64,000 nt of DNA from SKLM01 sp964450435 (GTDB lineage Bacteria; Chloroflexota; Anaerolineae; B4-G1). The notes beneath the pieces are model-generated. The model was not told the DNA's origin. It saw only the letters and a program-made list of their open reading frames with translations, and ran no database searches. Positions within the stretch are counted from its first letter, which is position 1. Every line of letters starts with the position of its first letter. Of the stretch, positions 16,728 to 25,183 are shown in pieces. A program made the translations under genes and the position numbers. Where the stretch lies: positions 62,001 through 126,000 of the forward strand of contig CAYVCX010000002.1 in assembly GCA_964450435.1 (NCBI GenBank), written 5' to 3'.

Positions 16728-17378
16728 GTGCTAGTCAAAGACTTGATGACACCTGATCCGATATGTGGACGGCCGGACATGGTGGTCACCGAGATCCAGA
16801 AGCTGATGAGCCATAACAACATACGCCACGTGCCCGTCGTGGACGAGGCCGAGCAGCTGATTGGCCTGGTCACCCAGCGTTCTCTCTTCAGTGCGCTGCG
16901 CACAGAAGAGAGTGACCTCAGCCAGTTCGAGGTCAGTTACATCCTCGCGAAGATCCAGGCTCAACACGTGATGGTCGAGGACGTCATCACCATCGAGCAG
17001 GATGTGCCGGTGGAGGAGGCGGCTCGCGTGATGGCGGACCGGCGGATTGGCTGCTTGCCGGTGATGGGAGAGGGTGAGTTGGTCGGCATCATCACCGACA
17101 ACGACCTGTTCAATGCGATGTTGAACTTGCTGGGGGCGCGGCGCTCCGGTGTTCGCCTGGTCGTCCTCCAGCCGGATCGCACGGGCGAGGTGGCTCGCTT
17201 GACCAACGTGATTGCCGAACAGGGAGGCTATCTGTCGGTCTGCGCTGGCTATTTTCCCGAGGACGCACCCGGTTCCTGGGCTTCTGTCGTGAAGGTTACT
17301 AACCTGTCAGAAGACGAGTTGGTGAGCCTCATCAATCGTCAGGATGAGATGCAAATCGTGGACGTGCGAGAGGTGTGA
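16728..17378 (+). CDS. CBS-pair and ACT-like domain protein
   Basis: This 216-residue protein has two CBS domains, the first starting at VKDLMTPDP and the second at VEDVITIEQDVPVEEAARVMADRRIG, followed by an ACT-like C-terminal region (VRLVVLQPDRTGEVARLTNVI). CBS pairs usually bind adenine nucleotides and report energy state, and ACT domains bind small ligands, so a regulatory role for the surrounding methylene-THF reductase genes is plausible. I chose the GTG at 16728, with AGGAGGG just upstream, because it starts directly at the first CBS domain. It lies between HdrCB and the second MetV/MetF set in the same operon. Confidence 0.85.
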   Translation: MLVKDLMTPDPICGRPDMVVTEIQKLMSHNNIRHVPVVDEAEQLIGLVTQRSLFSALRTEESDLSQFEVSYILAKIQAQHVMVEDVITIEQDVPVEEAARVMADRRIGCLPVMGEGELVGIITDNDLFNAMLNLLGARRSGVRLVVLQPDRTGEVARLTNVIAEQGGYLSVCAGYFPEDAPGSWASVVKVTNLSEDELVSLINRQDEMQIVDVREV

Positions 17379-17426
17379 TCGCCTGCTTGAAGGCGGGCAC
17401 GGCCTGAACCAGGGGAGGCACGGCGT

Positions 17427-17960
17427 ATGCCCGAAGCCATCTATATGAGAGAAGCGCGGAGGCTCCCGGGCAGCGAGTGGATCAAGGACCACCCGAAGCC
17501 CCTGGAAGCGTTCTACAGGCTTACCAAAAAGGTAGTCGTTCGGGTGTACCCGCTGATGAGGCGGGTTAGCCCGACGCTCTCCGAGCGCACGCTGGCGTGG
17601 GGGGAGAAGATCGTGAAGGGATGGATCTTCAACTGCCAGATGTGCGGTCAGTGCGTTCTACATAGCACGGGCATGACGTGTCCTATGACCTGTCCCAAGA
17701 AGCTGCGCAATGGTCCCTGTGGCGGCGTTCGCCACAATAACCACTGCGAGGTCATCCCCGATAGGCTTTGTGTCTGGGTCCAGGCCCGGGAGCGCAGCCA
17801 GGCCATGCGATACTATGCTGACGACATGCGCATCGTCCAGCCGCCGGTCAACCATGCGCTGGAGTCCATGTCCGCCTGGGCCAATATGGTCGAGGGTCGC
17901 GACACGGATGTACCGCCTGGATGGGCCGTGGCTGCGCGTGCTGAAGAGGCTGACGGATGA
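17427..17960 (+). CDS. MetV C-terminal-domain protein (second set)
   Basis: This 177-residue protein contains the methylene-THF reductase C-terminal cysteine domain: NCQMCGQC near residue 71, GMTCPMTCPK near 84 and LRNGPCGG near 96. It lacks the N-terminal part of the first MetV, having instead a basic N-terminal region. It overlaps the following metF by 4 bases, so the two are translationally coupled. It is best read as a shortened MetV partner for the second MetF. Its shorter form suggests a different electron input from that of the complete MetV at 13.6 kb. Confidence 0.85.
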   Translation: MPEAIYMREARRLPGSEWIKDHPKPLEAFYRLTKKVVVRVYPLMRRVSPTLSERTLAWGEKIVKGWIFNCQMCGQCVLHSTGMTCPMTCPKKLRNGPCGGVRHNNHCEVIPDRLCVWVQARERSQAMRYYADDMRIVQPPVNHALESMSAWANMVEGRDTDVPPGWAVAARAEEADG

Positions 17961-18943
17961 GCAACACCTTGTCGTCTTGCCAGCGGTCAATGCGTTCGAG
18001 TAGCCGGTTGGAGCGGGCGCTGCGGTCTGGTCGTTTCGCTGTCACCGCTGAGTTGAATGCACCTGACAGCGCCGACCCCCAGGATGTCTACCGGAACGCG
18101 CTGGTGCTCTCCAAGTGCTGCCACGCCATTAACGCCACCGATGGCGCTGGCGCCAATTGCCACATGAGCAGCATCAGCTGTTGCGCGCTCCTTACCCGTG
18201 CGGGCTATGAGACGGTGCTTCAGGTCAATTGTCGCGACCGGAATCGCATTGCTATCCAAGGCAACTTGCTCGGCGCCGCCGCTATGGGGGTCAAGAACGT
18301 GCTCTGCATCACAGGCGATGACGTCTCCGTGGGTGATCAACCCGGTGCCAAGCGCGTCTTCGATATGGATTCAATCCACCTGCTTCGCACCGCCCGCATG
18401 ATGCGCGATCATGGCGTCTTCCTCAGCGGACGTCGCATCACGACGCCACCGCGCCTCTTCCTCGGAGCGGTTGCCAGTCCTTGCGCGCCGCCCTATGATT
18501 GGCGTCCAGAGCGATTGGCCAAGAAGGTGGAGGCCGGGGCCGATTTCATTCAGACGCAGTTTTGCTTCAACGTGGAGCGCTTCAGAGAGTACATGCAGCG
18601 GGTGCGCGACCTGGGGCTCCACGAGCGCGCCTTTATCCTGATTGGTGTCGGCCCATTGCGTTCAGAGAAAGCTGCTGAGTATATGCGCACCAAGGTCCCG
18701 GGTGTGTGGATCCCCGATCAGGTCGTGGATCGAATGGCTCGAGCGTCCGAATCGCAGAAGCGGGAGGAAGGCATCCGCATTTGCGTGGAGATCATCCAGC
18801 AGGTCCGAGAGATCGAGGGGGTTCACGGCGTGCACGTGATGGCATATCGCCAGGAAGAGGCTGTGGCAGAGATCATCGAGCGTGCCGGTATTCTGCCAAC
18901 CGGGGAATTCGAGGCGGGCGTCTGTGGACCGGATGAGTCTTAG
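17957..18943 (+). CDS. metF: Methylenetetrahydrofolate reductase, second copy
   Basis: This second MetF-family TIM barrel is 328 residues long. It shares the family path of the first copy (VTAELNAPDSADP, NCRDRNRIAIQGNLLG, VLCITGDD, AKKVEAGADFIQTQ, GVGPLRSEKAAEYM) but differs clearly along its length, so it is an old paralogue rather than a recent duplicate. It has a run of cysteines near residues 56-76 (KCC, NC, SCC) that the first copy lacks. It overlaps the MetV-like gene upstream by 4 bases. It may act on methylene-THF with a different donor, or on a related C1 carrier. A CooC-type ATPase gene follows. Confidence 0.9.
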   Translation: MSNTLSSCQRSMRSSSRLERALRSGRFAVTAELNAPDSADPQDVYRNALVLSKCCHAINATDGAGANCHMSSISCCALLTRAGYETVLQVNCRDRNRIAIQGNLLGAAAMGVKNVLCITGDDVSVGDQPGAKRVFDMDSIHLLRTARMMRDHGVFLSGRRITTPPRLFLGAVASPCAPPYDWRPERLAKKVEAGADFIQTQFCFNVERFREYMQRVRDLGLHERAFILIGVGPLRSEKAAEYMRTKVPGVWIPDQVVDRMARASESQKREEGIRICVEIIQQVREIEGVHGVHVMAYRQEEAVAEIIERAGILPTGEFEAGVCGPDES

Positions 18944-18979
18944 GTTATGTATGCCTGAGCGTGCCTGGGAGGTGACTCT

Positions 18980-19759
18980 GTGACTCCACTGTCAAAAATC
19001 GCCATCAGCGGCAAGGGTGGGGTGGGGAAGACCACCCTGGCCGCCCTGCTCGCGCACATCTACGCTGAGCGAGGCCGGGAGGTCACCGTCATCGACGCCG
19101 ATCCGGTCGGGGGCCTGGCCCAGGCGCTGGGTCTTCCTGAAGAGCTCCTTGAGAAAGTGACCCCGGTCGCGCAGATGGACGACCTGATCTACGAGCGCAC
19201 CGGCGCCAAGCCGGGCACCTCCGGTGGCTTCTTCACTATGAATCCACGCGTGGACGACATCCCGGAACGGTTTAGCGTGTCCCATCGCGGTATTCGTTTC
19301 CTCCGCCTTGGCACCATCGAAGCCGGAGGCAGCGGTTGCATCTGTCCCGAGAGCGCCTTGCTCAAGGCGCTGGTCACCCACCTGCTGCTCTATCGCGACG
19401 AGATGCTGATCCTCGACATGGAGGCTGGCGTGGAGCACCTGGGTCGTGCCACGGCTCAGGCGGTCGATGCCTTCCTCGTTGTCCTGGAACCGGGGCGGCG
19501 CAGCCTGACTACGGCCGAGCGCGTGCGCGAACTCGCGGCCGATATCGGCATTGCCCACGTCTATGCCGTGGGCAACAACGTCCGTGGGGAACAGGACCGG
19601 GCATTCCTGGCTGAGAGGAGCCCCGTGCCCATGCTCGGCTACCTCTCGCGGAACCCCCAGTTGACCGACGCTGATATGCGCGGGGAGGGGATCTACGATG
19701 CCGCTCCAAGATCCGTTGAGGAAGCGAGGCAGCTTGTAGCCGTGCTGGAGGACCTGTGA
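18980..19759 (+). CDS. cooC: CooC-type ATPase (CO dehydrogenase nickel insertion)
   Basis: This 259-residue P-loop ATPase belongs to the MinD/CooC group. The deviant Walker A motif SGKGGVGKTTLAALLA lies near residue 9, VIDADPVGG near 38, and LDMEAGVEHLGRATA near 138 is a CooC hallmark. CooC loads nickel into CO dehydrogenase in an ATP-dependent way. No CO dehydrogenase gene lies in the window, but the neighbouring MetVF genes support a complete Wood-Ljungdahl pathway elsewhere in the genome. It starts with GTG and overlaps the next gene by 4 bases. Confidence 0.85.
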   Translation: MTPLSKIAISGKGGVGKTTLAALLAHIYAERGREVTVIDADPVGGLAQALGLPEELLEKVTPVAQMDDLIYERTGAKPGTSGGFFTMNPRVDDIPERFSVSHRGIRFLRLGTIEAGGSGCICPESALLKALVTHLLLYRDEMLILDMEAGVEHLGRATAQAVDAFLVVLEPGRRSLTTAERVRELAADIGIAHVYAVGNNVRGEQDRAFLAERSPVPMLGYLSRNPQLTDADMRGEGIYDAAPRSVEEARQLVAVLEDL

Positions 19760-20514
19760 GACGAGGGGTCTCTCTCCTTGTCCTCTGCCTGGCGGCGACG
19801 TCCCTCACATCGCTGGATGCTTCGCCTGTCCGCGCGGAAGATCCACCGATCCTGCCTCCATCGGCGACGGTGGAGGGGGTCCCGGCCCGTCCGCAACAGC
19901 GCAATCTGAGCTGCGAATCGCGTTCCGCCGCCGACCTGGCCGCCTACTGGGGAGCCGAGGTCGCGGAGGACGCCTTCTTCCGACGGCTGCCGAAATCGGA
20001 CAACCCGCAGCGCGGGTTCGTCGGTGATGTGGACATGCCGCCCGGAAGCATGCCGCCCGACGGGTATGGTGTCTATGCTCCCCCTGTCGCGGCTACGCTG
20101 CGTAGCTTCGGCCTCGATGCCCGGGCTCATCGTCACTTCGAGCTGGATGCGTTGAAGCGGGAACTGGCCGCGCAGCGGCCGGTTATCGTCTGGGCCACCT
20201 ACGATATGCAGCTGCCGGGGGTGGAGACGTGGGTTTCGTGGGATGGAGAAGCGTCGACCGTCGTCCGCTGGCAGCATACCTTCATCGCCGTCGGCTACGA
20301 TGACCAGGGCATCAGTTTGATCGACGCCTACGACGCCCGGACGAAGCGCTTCGCCTACGATGCTTTTGTCGCCGCCTGGGATCAGCTCGACCGCATGGCT
20401 GTCACCGTCTCCGGGCCGTTGACGCGGCCGTCGCCCCGAAAGTGGACGATCACCACGGTCCAGGGGCTGCCCCAGTTCCTGATCGACGGCCGCTGGAGAG
20501 TGGGCCCGGAGTGA
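19756..20514 (+). CDS. Secreted C39-like cysteine protease domain protein
   Basis: This 252-residue protein has an N-terminal signal peptide (RRGVSLLVLCLAATSLTS, cleavage probably near VRA-ED). Its domain resembles the C39-like peptidase family: a possible catalytic Cys in NLSCES near residue 53, a His in RWQHTFIAVGYD near 173, and an Asp in LIDAYD near 190. It probably acts outside the membrane; its substrate is unknown. It overlaps cooC by 4 bases yet has no obvious link to C1 metabolism, so its presence in the operon may be accidental or serve the cell surface. Confidence 0.6.
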   Translation: MRRGVSLLVLCLAATSLTSLDASPVRAEDPPILPPSATVEGVPARPQQRNLSCESRSAADLAAYWGAEVAEDAFFRRLPKSDNPQRGFVGDVDMPPGSMPPDGYGVYAPPVAATLRSFGLDARAHRHFELDALKRELAAQRPVIVWATYDMQLPGVETWVSWDGEASTVVRWQHTFIAVGYDDQGISLIDAYDARTKRFAYDAFVAAWDQLDRMAVTVSGPLTRPSPRKWTITTVQGLPQFLIDGRWRVGPE

Positions 20515-20524
20515 GTTTAGATGC

Positions 20525-20604
20525 AGCGGCAGGCTCGTGGGCTGGATGCTTTCCACGCGCTGCCTGCCGCCACGGACCTATCCACTGGAAGCAGTAGATC
20601 CAGT
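20525..20604. other. Intergenic inverted repeats
   Basis: The 208-base gap before 20723 holds two inverted repeats. GCGGCAGG near 20525 pairs with CCTGCCGC near 20563. CACTGGA pairs with TCCAGTG around 20582-20604. Neither has a U-tract, so they are only possible terminators or processing sites. No known riboswitch was recognised. Confidence 0.3.
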
Positions 20605-20722
20605 GTTGCTCGGCCCGGATCCCTGGATTCGGGGCGGGAGCCGGGAGCTGCCGGCGTGCTGAGCGCAATGCTGGGTCTGCTGGGAATAAGGATCTGCTGG
20701 CTAAATCCTAGGAGGAGGAACG

Positions 20723-21676
20723 ATGCGTGACCTGCACGACGTTCAAGTGATGTTGGAGAAGGTTGGCATTCCGGGACAGGATGCCTATGATCTGTCTGAC
20801 AGTCCCAAACGCTTTCCTGACGGGGCCCATTACCGCATGGAGATCTCCGGCGTCGAGCGCCCTCAGGTGCTGGAGGCGCTCATCGACGAGATGAACAAGC
20901 GGGATATCGCCATTCATCGTCTCATCTCCACCGTGATGGGGTCCACCCTGCTGGATGACGCTGAGCTCAAGGACTTCGCCCAGATGGCGGCCGATGCCGA
21001 TCTGGAGGTCATTATCACCCCCGGGCCGCGCTCGGGCTGGGACGTGGGCCGCCAGCTTGTGACGCCGGAGGGCGGACTCTCTGGCCTGCGTTACCGGGGG
21101 TCGGATCAGCTCACCTACGTCATCGCCGAGTACCTCCGCTGCATTGACCTCGGCTTCCGCGGCTTCCTCTGCATCGACGAGGGGCTTCTCTGGCTGGTCA
21201 ACGAGCTGAAGGCGACCGGGGATATCCCTGAGGACGTGGTCTTCAAGGTCAGTATCTACGCCGGCCACGCCAGTGCTGCTGGCGGCAAGGTGCTGGAGAT
21301 GCTGGGTGCCTCGACCTTCAACCCCCTCGGCGACCTCACGCTGCCGGAGTTGGCTTCCATCCGTCAGGCCATCGACATCCCTCTGGACCTCCACATCATG
21401 CTGTCCGACTCCTTCGGTGGCTTCAACCGCTTCTACGAGGGGGCGGAGATGGCTCGCGTCTGCTCGCCCTGTTACTTCAAGATCGAGCCGGGAACGGCCC
21501 TGGCGACCGGCCCCGGGGCCTGGTACAAGCCGTGGACCAGCCCGGACATGCTCGCCTGGCAGGCCCGCGAGAAGGTCAAGTACGCCCAGATCATCCACGA
21601 GTTGATCCAGGCCACCAACCCGCAGTTGACCCTCTCGGCCCTCGGCCCGGACGACCTGGCCATACCGGCGGTGTAG
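20723..21676 (+). CDS. TIM-barrel-like protein, possibly U32 peptidase-like
   Basis: This 317-residue cytoplasmic protein starts after a strong AGGAGGAGG site. Its alternation of hydrophobic strands and helices suggests a TIM barrel, and phrases such as GFRGFLCIDEGLLWLV and DLTLPELASIRQAIDIPLD resemble proteins often labelled U32 peptidase. I cannot assign a catalytic motif. It lies directly before the fumarase genes, which may point to a role in handling organic acids or in cofactor work, but this is only context. The call is kept general on purpose. Confidence 0.45.
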   Translation: MRDLHDVQVMLEKVGIPGQDAYDLSDSPKRFPDGAHYRMEISGVERPQVLEALIDEMNKRDIAIHRLISTVMGSTLLDDAELKDFAQMAADADLEVIITPGPRSGWDVGRQLVTPEGGLSGLRYRGSDQLTYVIAEYLRCIDLGFRGFLCIDEGLLWLVNELKATGDIPEDVVFKVSIYAGHASAAGGKVLEMLGASTFNPLGDLTLPELASIRQAIDIPLDLHIMLSDSFGGFNRFYEGAEMARVCSPCYFKIEPGTALATGPGAWYKPWTSPDMLAWQAREKVKYAQIIHELIQATNPQLTLSALGPDDLAIPAV

Positions 21677-21746
21677 CGTCGTCGGTTGGGGTTCCATCTT
21701 CCGTCTGACGAACCGATACTGAACACGGGGAGAACGAGCGAGAGCT

Positions 21747-22631
21747 ATGGACAATCTGACTGAGTCGTTTGTTGAGTTGATCCGTCGAGCGGCCACAGAT
21801 CTCCCGTCCGACGTCGAGGGCGCCCTGCGCGAGGCCCGGGAACGTGAGGCGTCCGGGTCGGCCGCGCAGGGCGCGCTGAACACGATCCTGGAGAACGTGG
21901 TTATCGCGCGGGAGAACAGCACGCCTATCTGTCAGGACACCGGTGTTCCCATCTTCTATGCCTACGTGCCCGCGGCAGATCATCCGGCGTCCATCAGCAC
22001 CCGCCACCTCCAGGAGCAAATCGAAGCCGCCGTCGCGGAGGCCACCGGGCGCGCCTACCTACGCCCCAACGCCGTCGATCCCGTCACCGGACGCAACAGC
22101 GGCAACAACCTGGGAAACGGCTTTCCTGCTTTCCACTTCCAGGAGTGGGGCGAGGACTATCTCAAGGTCGACCTGCTCCTCAAGGGTGGCGGCAGCGAGA
22201 ACGTCAGCACGCAGCTCAAGCTGCCGCATGCGCCACTGGACGCCGGCCGGGATTTGGACGGCGTCCGCAAGGTCGTGCTGGATGCCATCTACCGGGCCCA
22301 GGGCAAGGGGTGCGCCCCGGCAGTGCTCGGCATCGCCATCGGCGCCGACCGCGGTAGCGGCTACGTCCACGCCAAGGAGCAGTTGTTCCGTCCCCTGGAC
22401 GACGCCAATCCGCAGCCCCAGCTGGCTGAGTTGGAGGAACGGCTGCTGCAGGAGTGCAATGAGCTGGGTATCGGCTCCATGGGCTTCGGCGGGAAGACCA
22501 CCGTCTTCGGCGTCAAGATCGGCGCCTATCACCGCCTTCCGGCCTGTTATTTCGTCAGCATCGCCTACATGTGCTGGGCCTGCCGGCGGGCAAGAATGAC
22601 CGTGCGCGGGGGGGAGGTGAGGTTCCAATGA
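21747..22631 (+). CDS. Class I fumarate hydratase, alpha subunit
   Basis: This 294-residue protein is the alpha subunit (N-terminal domain) of a two-subunit class I [4Fe-4S] fumarase, which interconverts fumarate and malate. Class I features include ICQDTGVPIFY near residue 61, GNGFPAFHF near 122, LLLKGGGSENVS near 142, and GIGSMGFGGKTTVFGVKIG near 248, with cysteines at CQD, GCAP and ECNELG suited to hold the cluster. Tartrate dehydratase alpha is a close relative and cannot be fully excluded. The beta subunit gene overlaps by 4 bases. The enzyme fits with the fumarate reductase-like genes at 2.0-4.3 kb. Confidence 0.9.
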   Translation: MDNLTESFVELIRRAATDLPSDVEGALREAREREASGSAAQGALNTILENVVIARENSTPICQDTGVPIFYAYVPAADHPASISTRHLQEQIEAAVAEATGRAYLRPNAVDPVTGRNSGNNLGNGFPAFHFQEWGEDYLKVDLLLKGGGSENVSTQLKLPHAPLDAGRDLDGVRKVVLDAIYRAQGKGCAPAVLGIAIGADRGSGYVHAKEQLFRPLDDANPQPQLAELEERLLQECNELGIGSMGFGGKTTVFGVKIGAYHRLPACYFVSIAYMCWACRRARMTVRGGEVRFQ

Positions 22632-23281
22632 GCGCGTTCGAGTTGACCGTCCCGATCTCCGAGGAGGACGTGCGCTCGCTTCACGTCGGCGACACGGTCC
22701 GTCTGTCCGGCGTCATCGTGACCGGGCGGGACGCGGCGCACAAGTATGTGACCGAAACCTTTATGCGTCCGTCGAAAGGCTCAGAGCAAGGTCCTCTGAC
22801 CGTCCCCGAGAGCGAGCGCGAGCTGTACCAGGAGTTGAAGCGCCTGCTCCAGGGGAGTGTGATCTACCACTGCGGCCCCGTGGTCCGCCAGCGCGAGGAT
22901 GGACGCTGGGAGTTCGTCGCCGCAGGGCCGACCACGTCCATCCGTGAGGAGGTCTACGAGCCCGGTGTCATCAAGCACTTCGGGCTCCGGGGTGTCATCG
23001 GCAAGGGCGGCATGGGACCCGACACACTGCGCGCCTGCCGTGACTACGGTGCGGCCTACTTCCACGCCGTCGGCGGGGCGGCCTCTCTCATTGCTGATGC
23101 TGTCAAAGAGGTCCTCGCCGTGCACAAGAAAGAGGAGTTCGGCGTGCCCGAGGCCTTCTGGGTCATCCGCGTGGAGGACTTCCCCCTGGTAGTCACCATG
23201 GACACCCACGGGGAGAGCATCCACGACCAGGTCGAGGCGACGTCGAAAGCCGCTTTGGATCGACTGGTAGCCGGCCCTTGA
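22628..23281 (+). CDS. Class I fumarate hydratase, beta subunit
   Basis: This 217-residue protein is the beta subunit (C-terminal domain) of the class I fumarase. Family signatures are LHVGDTVRLSGVIVTGRDAAHK near residue 15 (split here as LHVGDTVRLSG and VIVTGRDAAHK), VIYHCGPVVR near 78, AAGPTTSIREE near 99 and VIGKGGMGPDT near 122, the substrate-binding segment. The ATG at 22628 overlaps the alpha subunit stop, which sets the start. It acts with the alpha subunit in the cytoplasm and is oxygen-sensitive, as usual for this class. Confidence 0.9.
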   Translation: MSAFELTVPISEEDVRSLHVGDTVRLSGVIVTGRDAAHKYVTETFMRPSKGSEQGPLTVPESERELYQELKRLLQGSVIYHCGPVVRQREDGRWEFVAAGPTTSIREEVYEPGVIKHFGLRGVIGKGGMGPDTLRACRDYGAAYFHAVGGAASLIADAVKEVLAVHKKEEFGVPEAFWVIRVEDFPLVVTMDTHGESIHDQVEATSKAALDRLVAGP

Positions 23282-23694
23282 CCACGATCGAGGTGACAGG
23301 CAGGGCATGCTTCCGGGAAGCTATGCTGATCATCAACGCCAGGTGCTCCGGATCCGCCTCGCTGGCGTTCATCGCCAGAAGCAGCCGTCGGGCTTGCACG
23401 AGAATGCTGAGCAGAGCATCGACACAGGGCAGGAGGTAGGCCTGGCCGCACCAGCCGGAACACGCAGACGGGGAGCCAGATTGTCCCCAGGCTGTGTGGG
23501 ACGCAGTTGCCCCGGTGTCGGTTCTGTGGCAGAATGTCTGTGGCGGTTGTCGCTCCCGGTATGCTCCTTTGCTGAATAGGGTCAGCCAGAGCATATCGCG
23601 AGCCACCTGTCTCGAGAAGTGCGCGGCGGTGAACGCTGGTTTCCTGGCTTGGCACAGTGCTAACCCATCGTCCGACCTACGTACCAAGAGCCAA
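23282..23694. other. 413-base gap without a supported gene
   Basis: I see no gene, RNA or clear promoter here. A minus-strand open frame spans the gap but has no family motif, no ribosome site, and runs on into the Kor delta gene. Cys and Gly codons near 23500-23570 are not in a ferredoxin pattern. Confidence 0.4.
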
Positions 23695-23970
23695 ATGAAA
23701 TACTGGAGAGAACCACTTGACCTGAAAGACATCCGCGTCCCTCATGGCGAGATCCACGTGCTGGTGGAGCGCTGCAAGGGCTGCGGCTGGTGCGTTGAGT
23801 TCTGCCCCCGCGATGTATTAGAGGTCTCGGATGAGATCAACAGCAAGGGCTATCACCCACCGAGGACGGTACGCCCGGAGGTCTGCGTCAGTTGCGGCCT
23901 GTGCGAGTTGCTCTGTCCTGAGTTTGCTATCTACGTCGTGGAGGAGGAAGGCGAGGTGGTGATACTGTGA
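23695..23970 (+). CDS. korD: 2-oxoacid:ferredoxin oxidoreductase, delta (ferredoxin) subunit
   Basis: This 91-residue protein has two [4Fe-4S] motifs, CKGCGWCVEFCP near residue 25 and CVSCGLCELLCP near 62, and the usual delta-subunit lead-in (HVLVERCKGCG). It passes electrons from the thiamine diphosphate enzyme to ferredoxin. The ATG at 23695 has only a weak ribosome site. It overlaps korA by 4 bases, and the order delta-alpha-beta-gamma matches 2-oxoglutarate:ferredoxin oxidoreductase operons. Confidence 0.9.
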   Translation: MKYWREPLDLKDIRVPHGEIHVLVERCKGCGWCVEFCPRDVLEVSDEINSKGYHPPRTVRPEVCVSCGLCELLCPEFAIYVVEEEGEVVIL

Positions 23971-25169
23971 GCAAGGAGAACCAGGACCAGAACGGCGTGC
24001 TGTCAGGCGAGTTCTTCATGCAGGGGGACATTGCCTGCGCCGAGGGGGCTATCTGCGCTGGTTGTCGGTTCTTCGGTGGCTATCCGATTACGCCGGCCAC
24101 CGAGGTGGCGCAGCGCATGAGCGAGCGCCTGCCGCTGGTGGATGGGATGTACATCCAGATGGAGGATGAGCTGGCCTCGATCGGCGCGGTATTGGGGGCC
24201 TCCTGGGCCGGCGCGAAGGCTATGACGGCGACCAGCGGGCCAGGTTTCTCGCTGATGATGGAGAACCTGGGCCTGGGCATCATGCTCGAGACGCCCTGCG
24301 TACTGATCAACGTTCAGCGCGGTGGTCCCTCCACTGGCCTGCCGACGCTTGCCGGTCAGGGGGACATGATGCAGGCCCGCTGGGGATCGCACGGGGACTA
24401 TTCCATCATCGCGTTGGCGCCGTCCTCCCCGCAGGAGCTGTTCGACCTGACCATTCATGCCTTCAATCTCTCCGAAATCTACCGCACACCGGTGCTGGTG
24501 ATGACTGACGCTGAGGTGGGGCATATGACCGAGAAGGTGGTCATTCCGCCGGCCGAGGAGATCGAGATTGTGGAGCGGCGGAAGCCCACGGTGGGGCCGG
24601 ACGAGTACCGACCCTACTACGTAGAGTCGGGTGAGTGGGTGCCACCCATGGCTTCGGCCGGCGATGGGTATCACATCCACGTTACCGGTCTTACTCACGA
24701 CGAGCGAGGCTATCCTGTCACGAGCGACGACAGCGCCCAGTGGCCGCTGGTGCAGCGGCTCATCGGAAAGATCGAGGAAAATAAGGATGACATCATAATC
24801 TTGGAGGAGGAGGGATTGGATGATGCCGAGGTGATCCTGGTATCCTACGGCATAGCCGCCCGCACATCTCTCTGGCCGATCCAGATGGCTCGCGAAGAGG
24901 GTATCCGGGTGGGGTTTCTGCGATTGGTGACAGTCTGGCCTTTCCCGGACAGGCACATCCGCACGCTGGCCGCACAGGTGAACGGGCTTGTCGTGCCGGA
25001 GATCAACATGGGACAGATCGTCCGCGAGGTCGAGCGCTGCGCTGCGGGCCAGGCAGAGGTGTTCCCGGTCTCCCACCCGGGCGGAGGCATCCACGACCCC
25101 CAGCAGGTGTTGAGCACCATTCGCGAGGCTGCGCGGTCTGGTGAGGAGACGCGACCGGCGTCCCAGTAG
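23967..25169 (+). CDS. korA: 2-oxoacid:ferredoxin oxidoreductase, alpha subunit
   Basis: This 400-residue alpha subunit carries the GGYPITPATEVAQRM motif near residue 38 that defines the 2-oxoacid ferredoxin oxidoreductase alpha domain. MEDELASIGAVLGASWAGAK and TSGPGFSLMMENLG follow, and then the C-terminal GLVVPEINMGQ segment. With korB it binds 2-oxoacid and CoA and makes or cleaves 2-oxoglutarate (or a related acid), reducing ferredoxin. It starts with GTG overlapping korD. Kor rather than Por is favoured by the four-gene order and by the nearby fumarase and fumarate reductase, which together give a reductive C4-C5 branch. Confidence 0.9.
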   Translation: MSKENQDQNGVLSGEFFMQGDIACAEGAICAGCRFFGGYPITPATEVAQRMSERLPLVDGMYIQMEDELASIGAVLGASWAGAKAMTATSGPGFSLMMENLGLGIMLETPCVLINVQRGGPSTGLPTLAGQGDMMQARWGSHGDYSIIALAPSSPQELFDLTIHAFNLSEIYRTPVLVMTDAEVGHMTEKVVIPPAEEIEIVERRKPTVGPDEYRPYYVESGEWVPPMASAGDGYHIHVTGLTHDERGYPVTSDDSAQWPLVQRLIGKIEENKDDIIILEEEGLDDAEVILVSYGIAARTSLWPIQMAREEGIRVGFLRLVTVWPFPDRHIRTLAAQVNGLVVPEINMGQIVREVERCAAGQAEVFPVSHPGGGIHDPQQVLSTIREAARSGEETRPASQ

Positions 25170-25183
25170 ATGGAGGCATAGCG

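Noticed and set aside
23193..23732. Minus-strand 179-residue open frame over the gap before korD
   Set aside because: No recognisable domain or ribosome site, and it runs into korD coding sequence and the fumarase beta 3' end.
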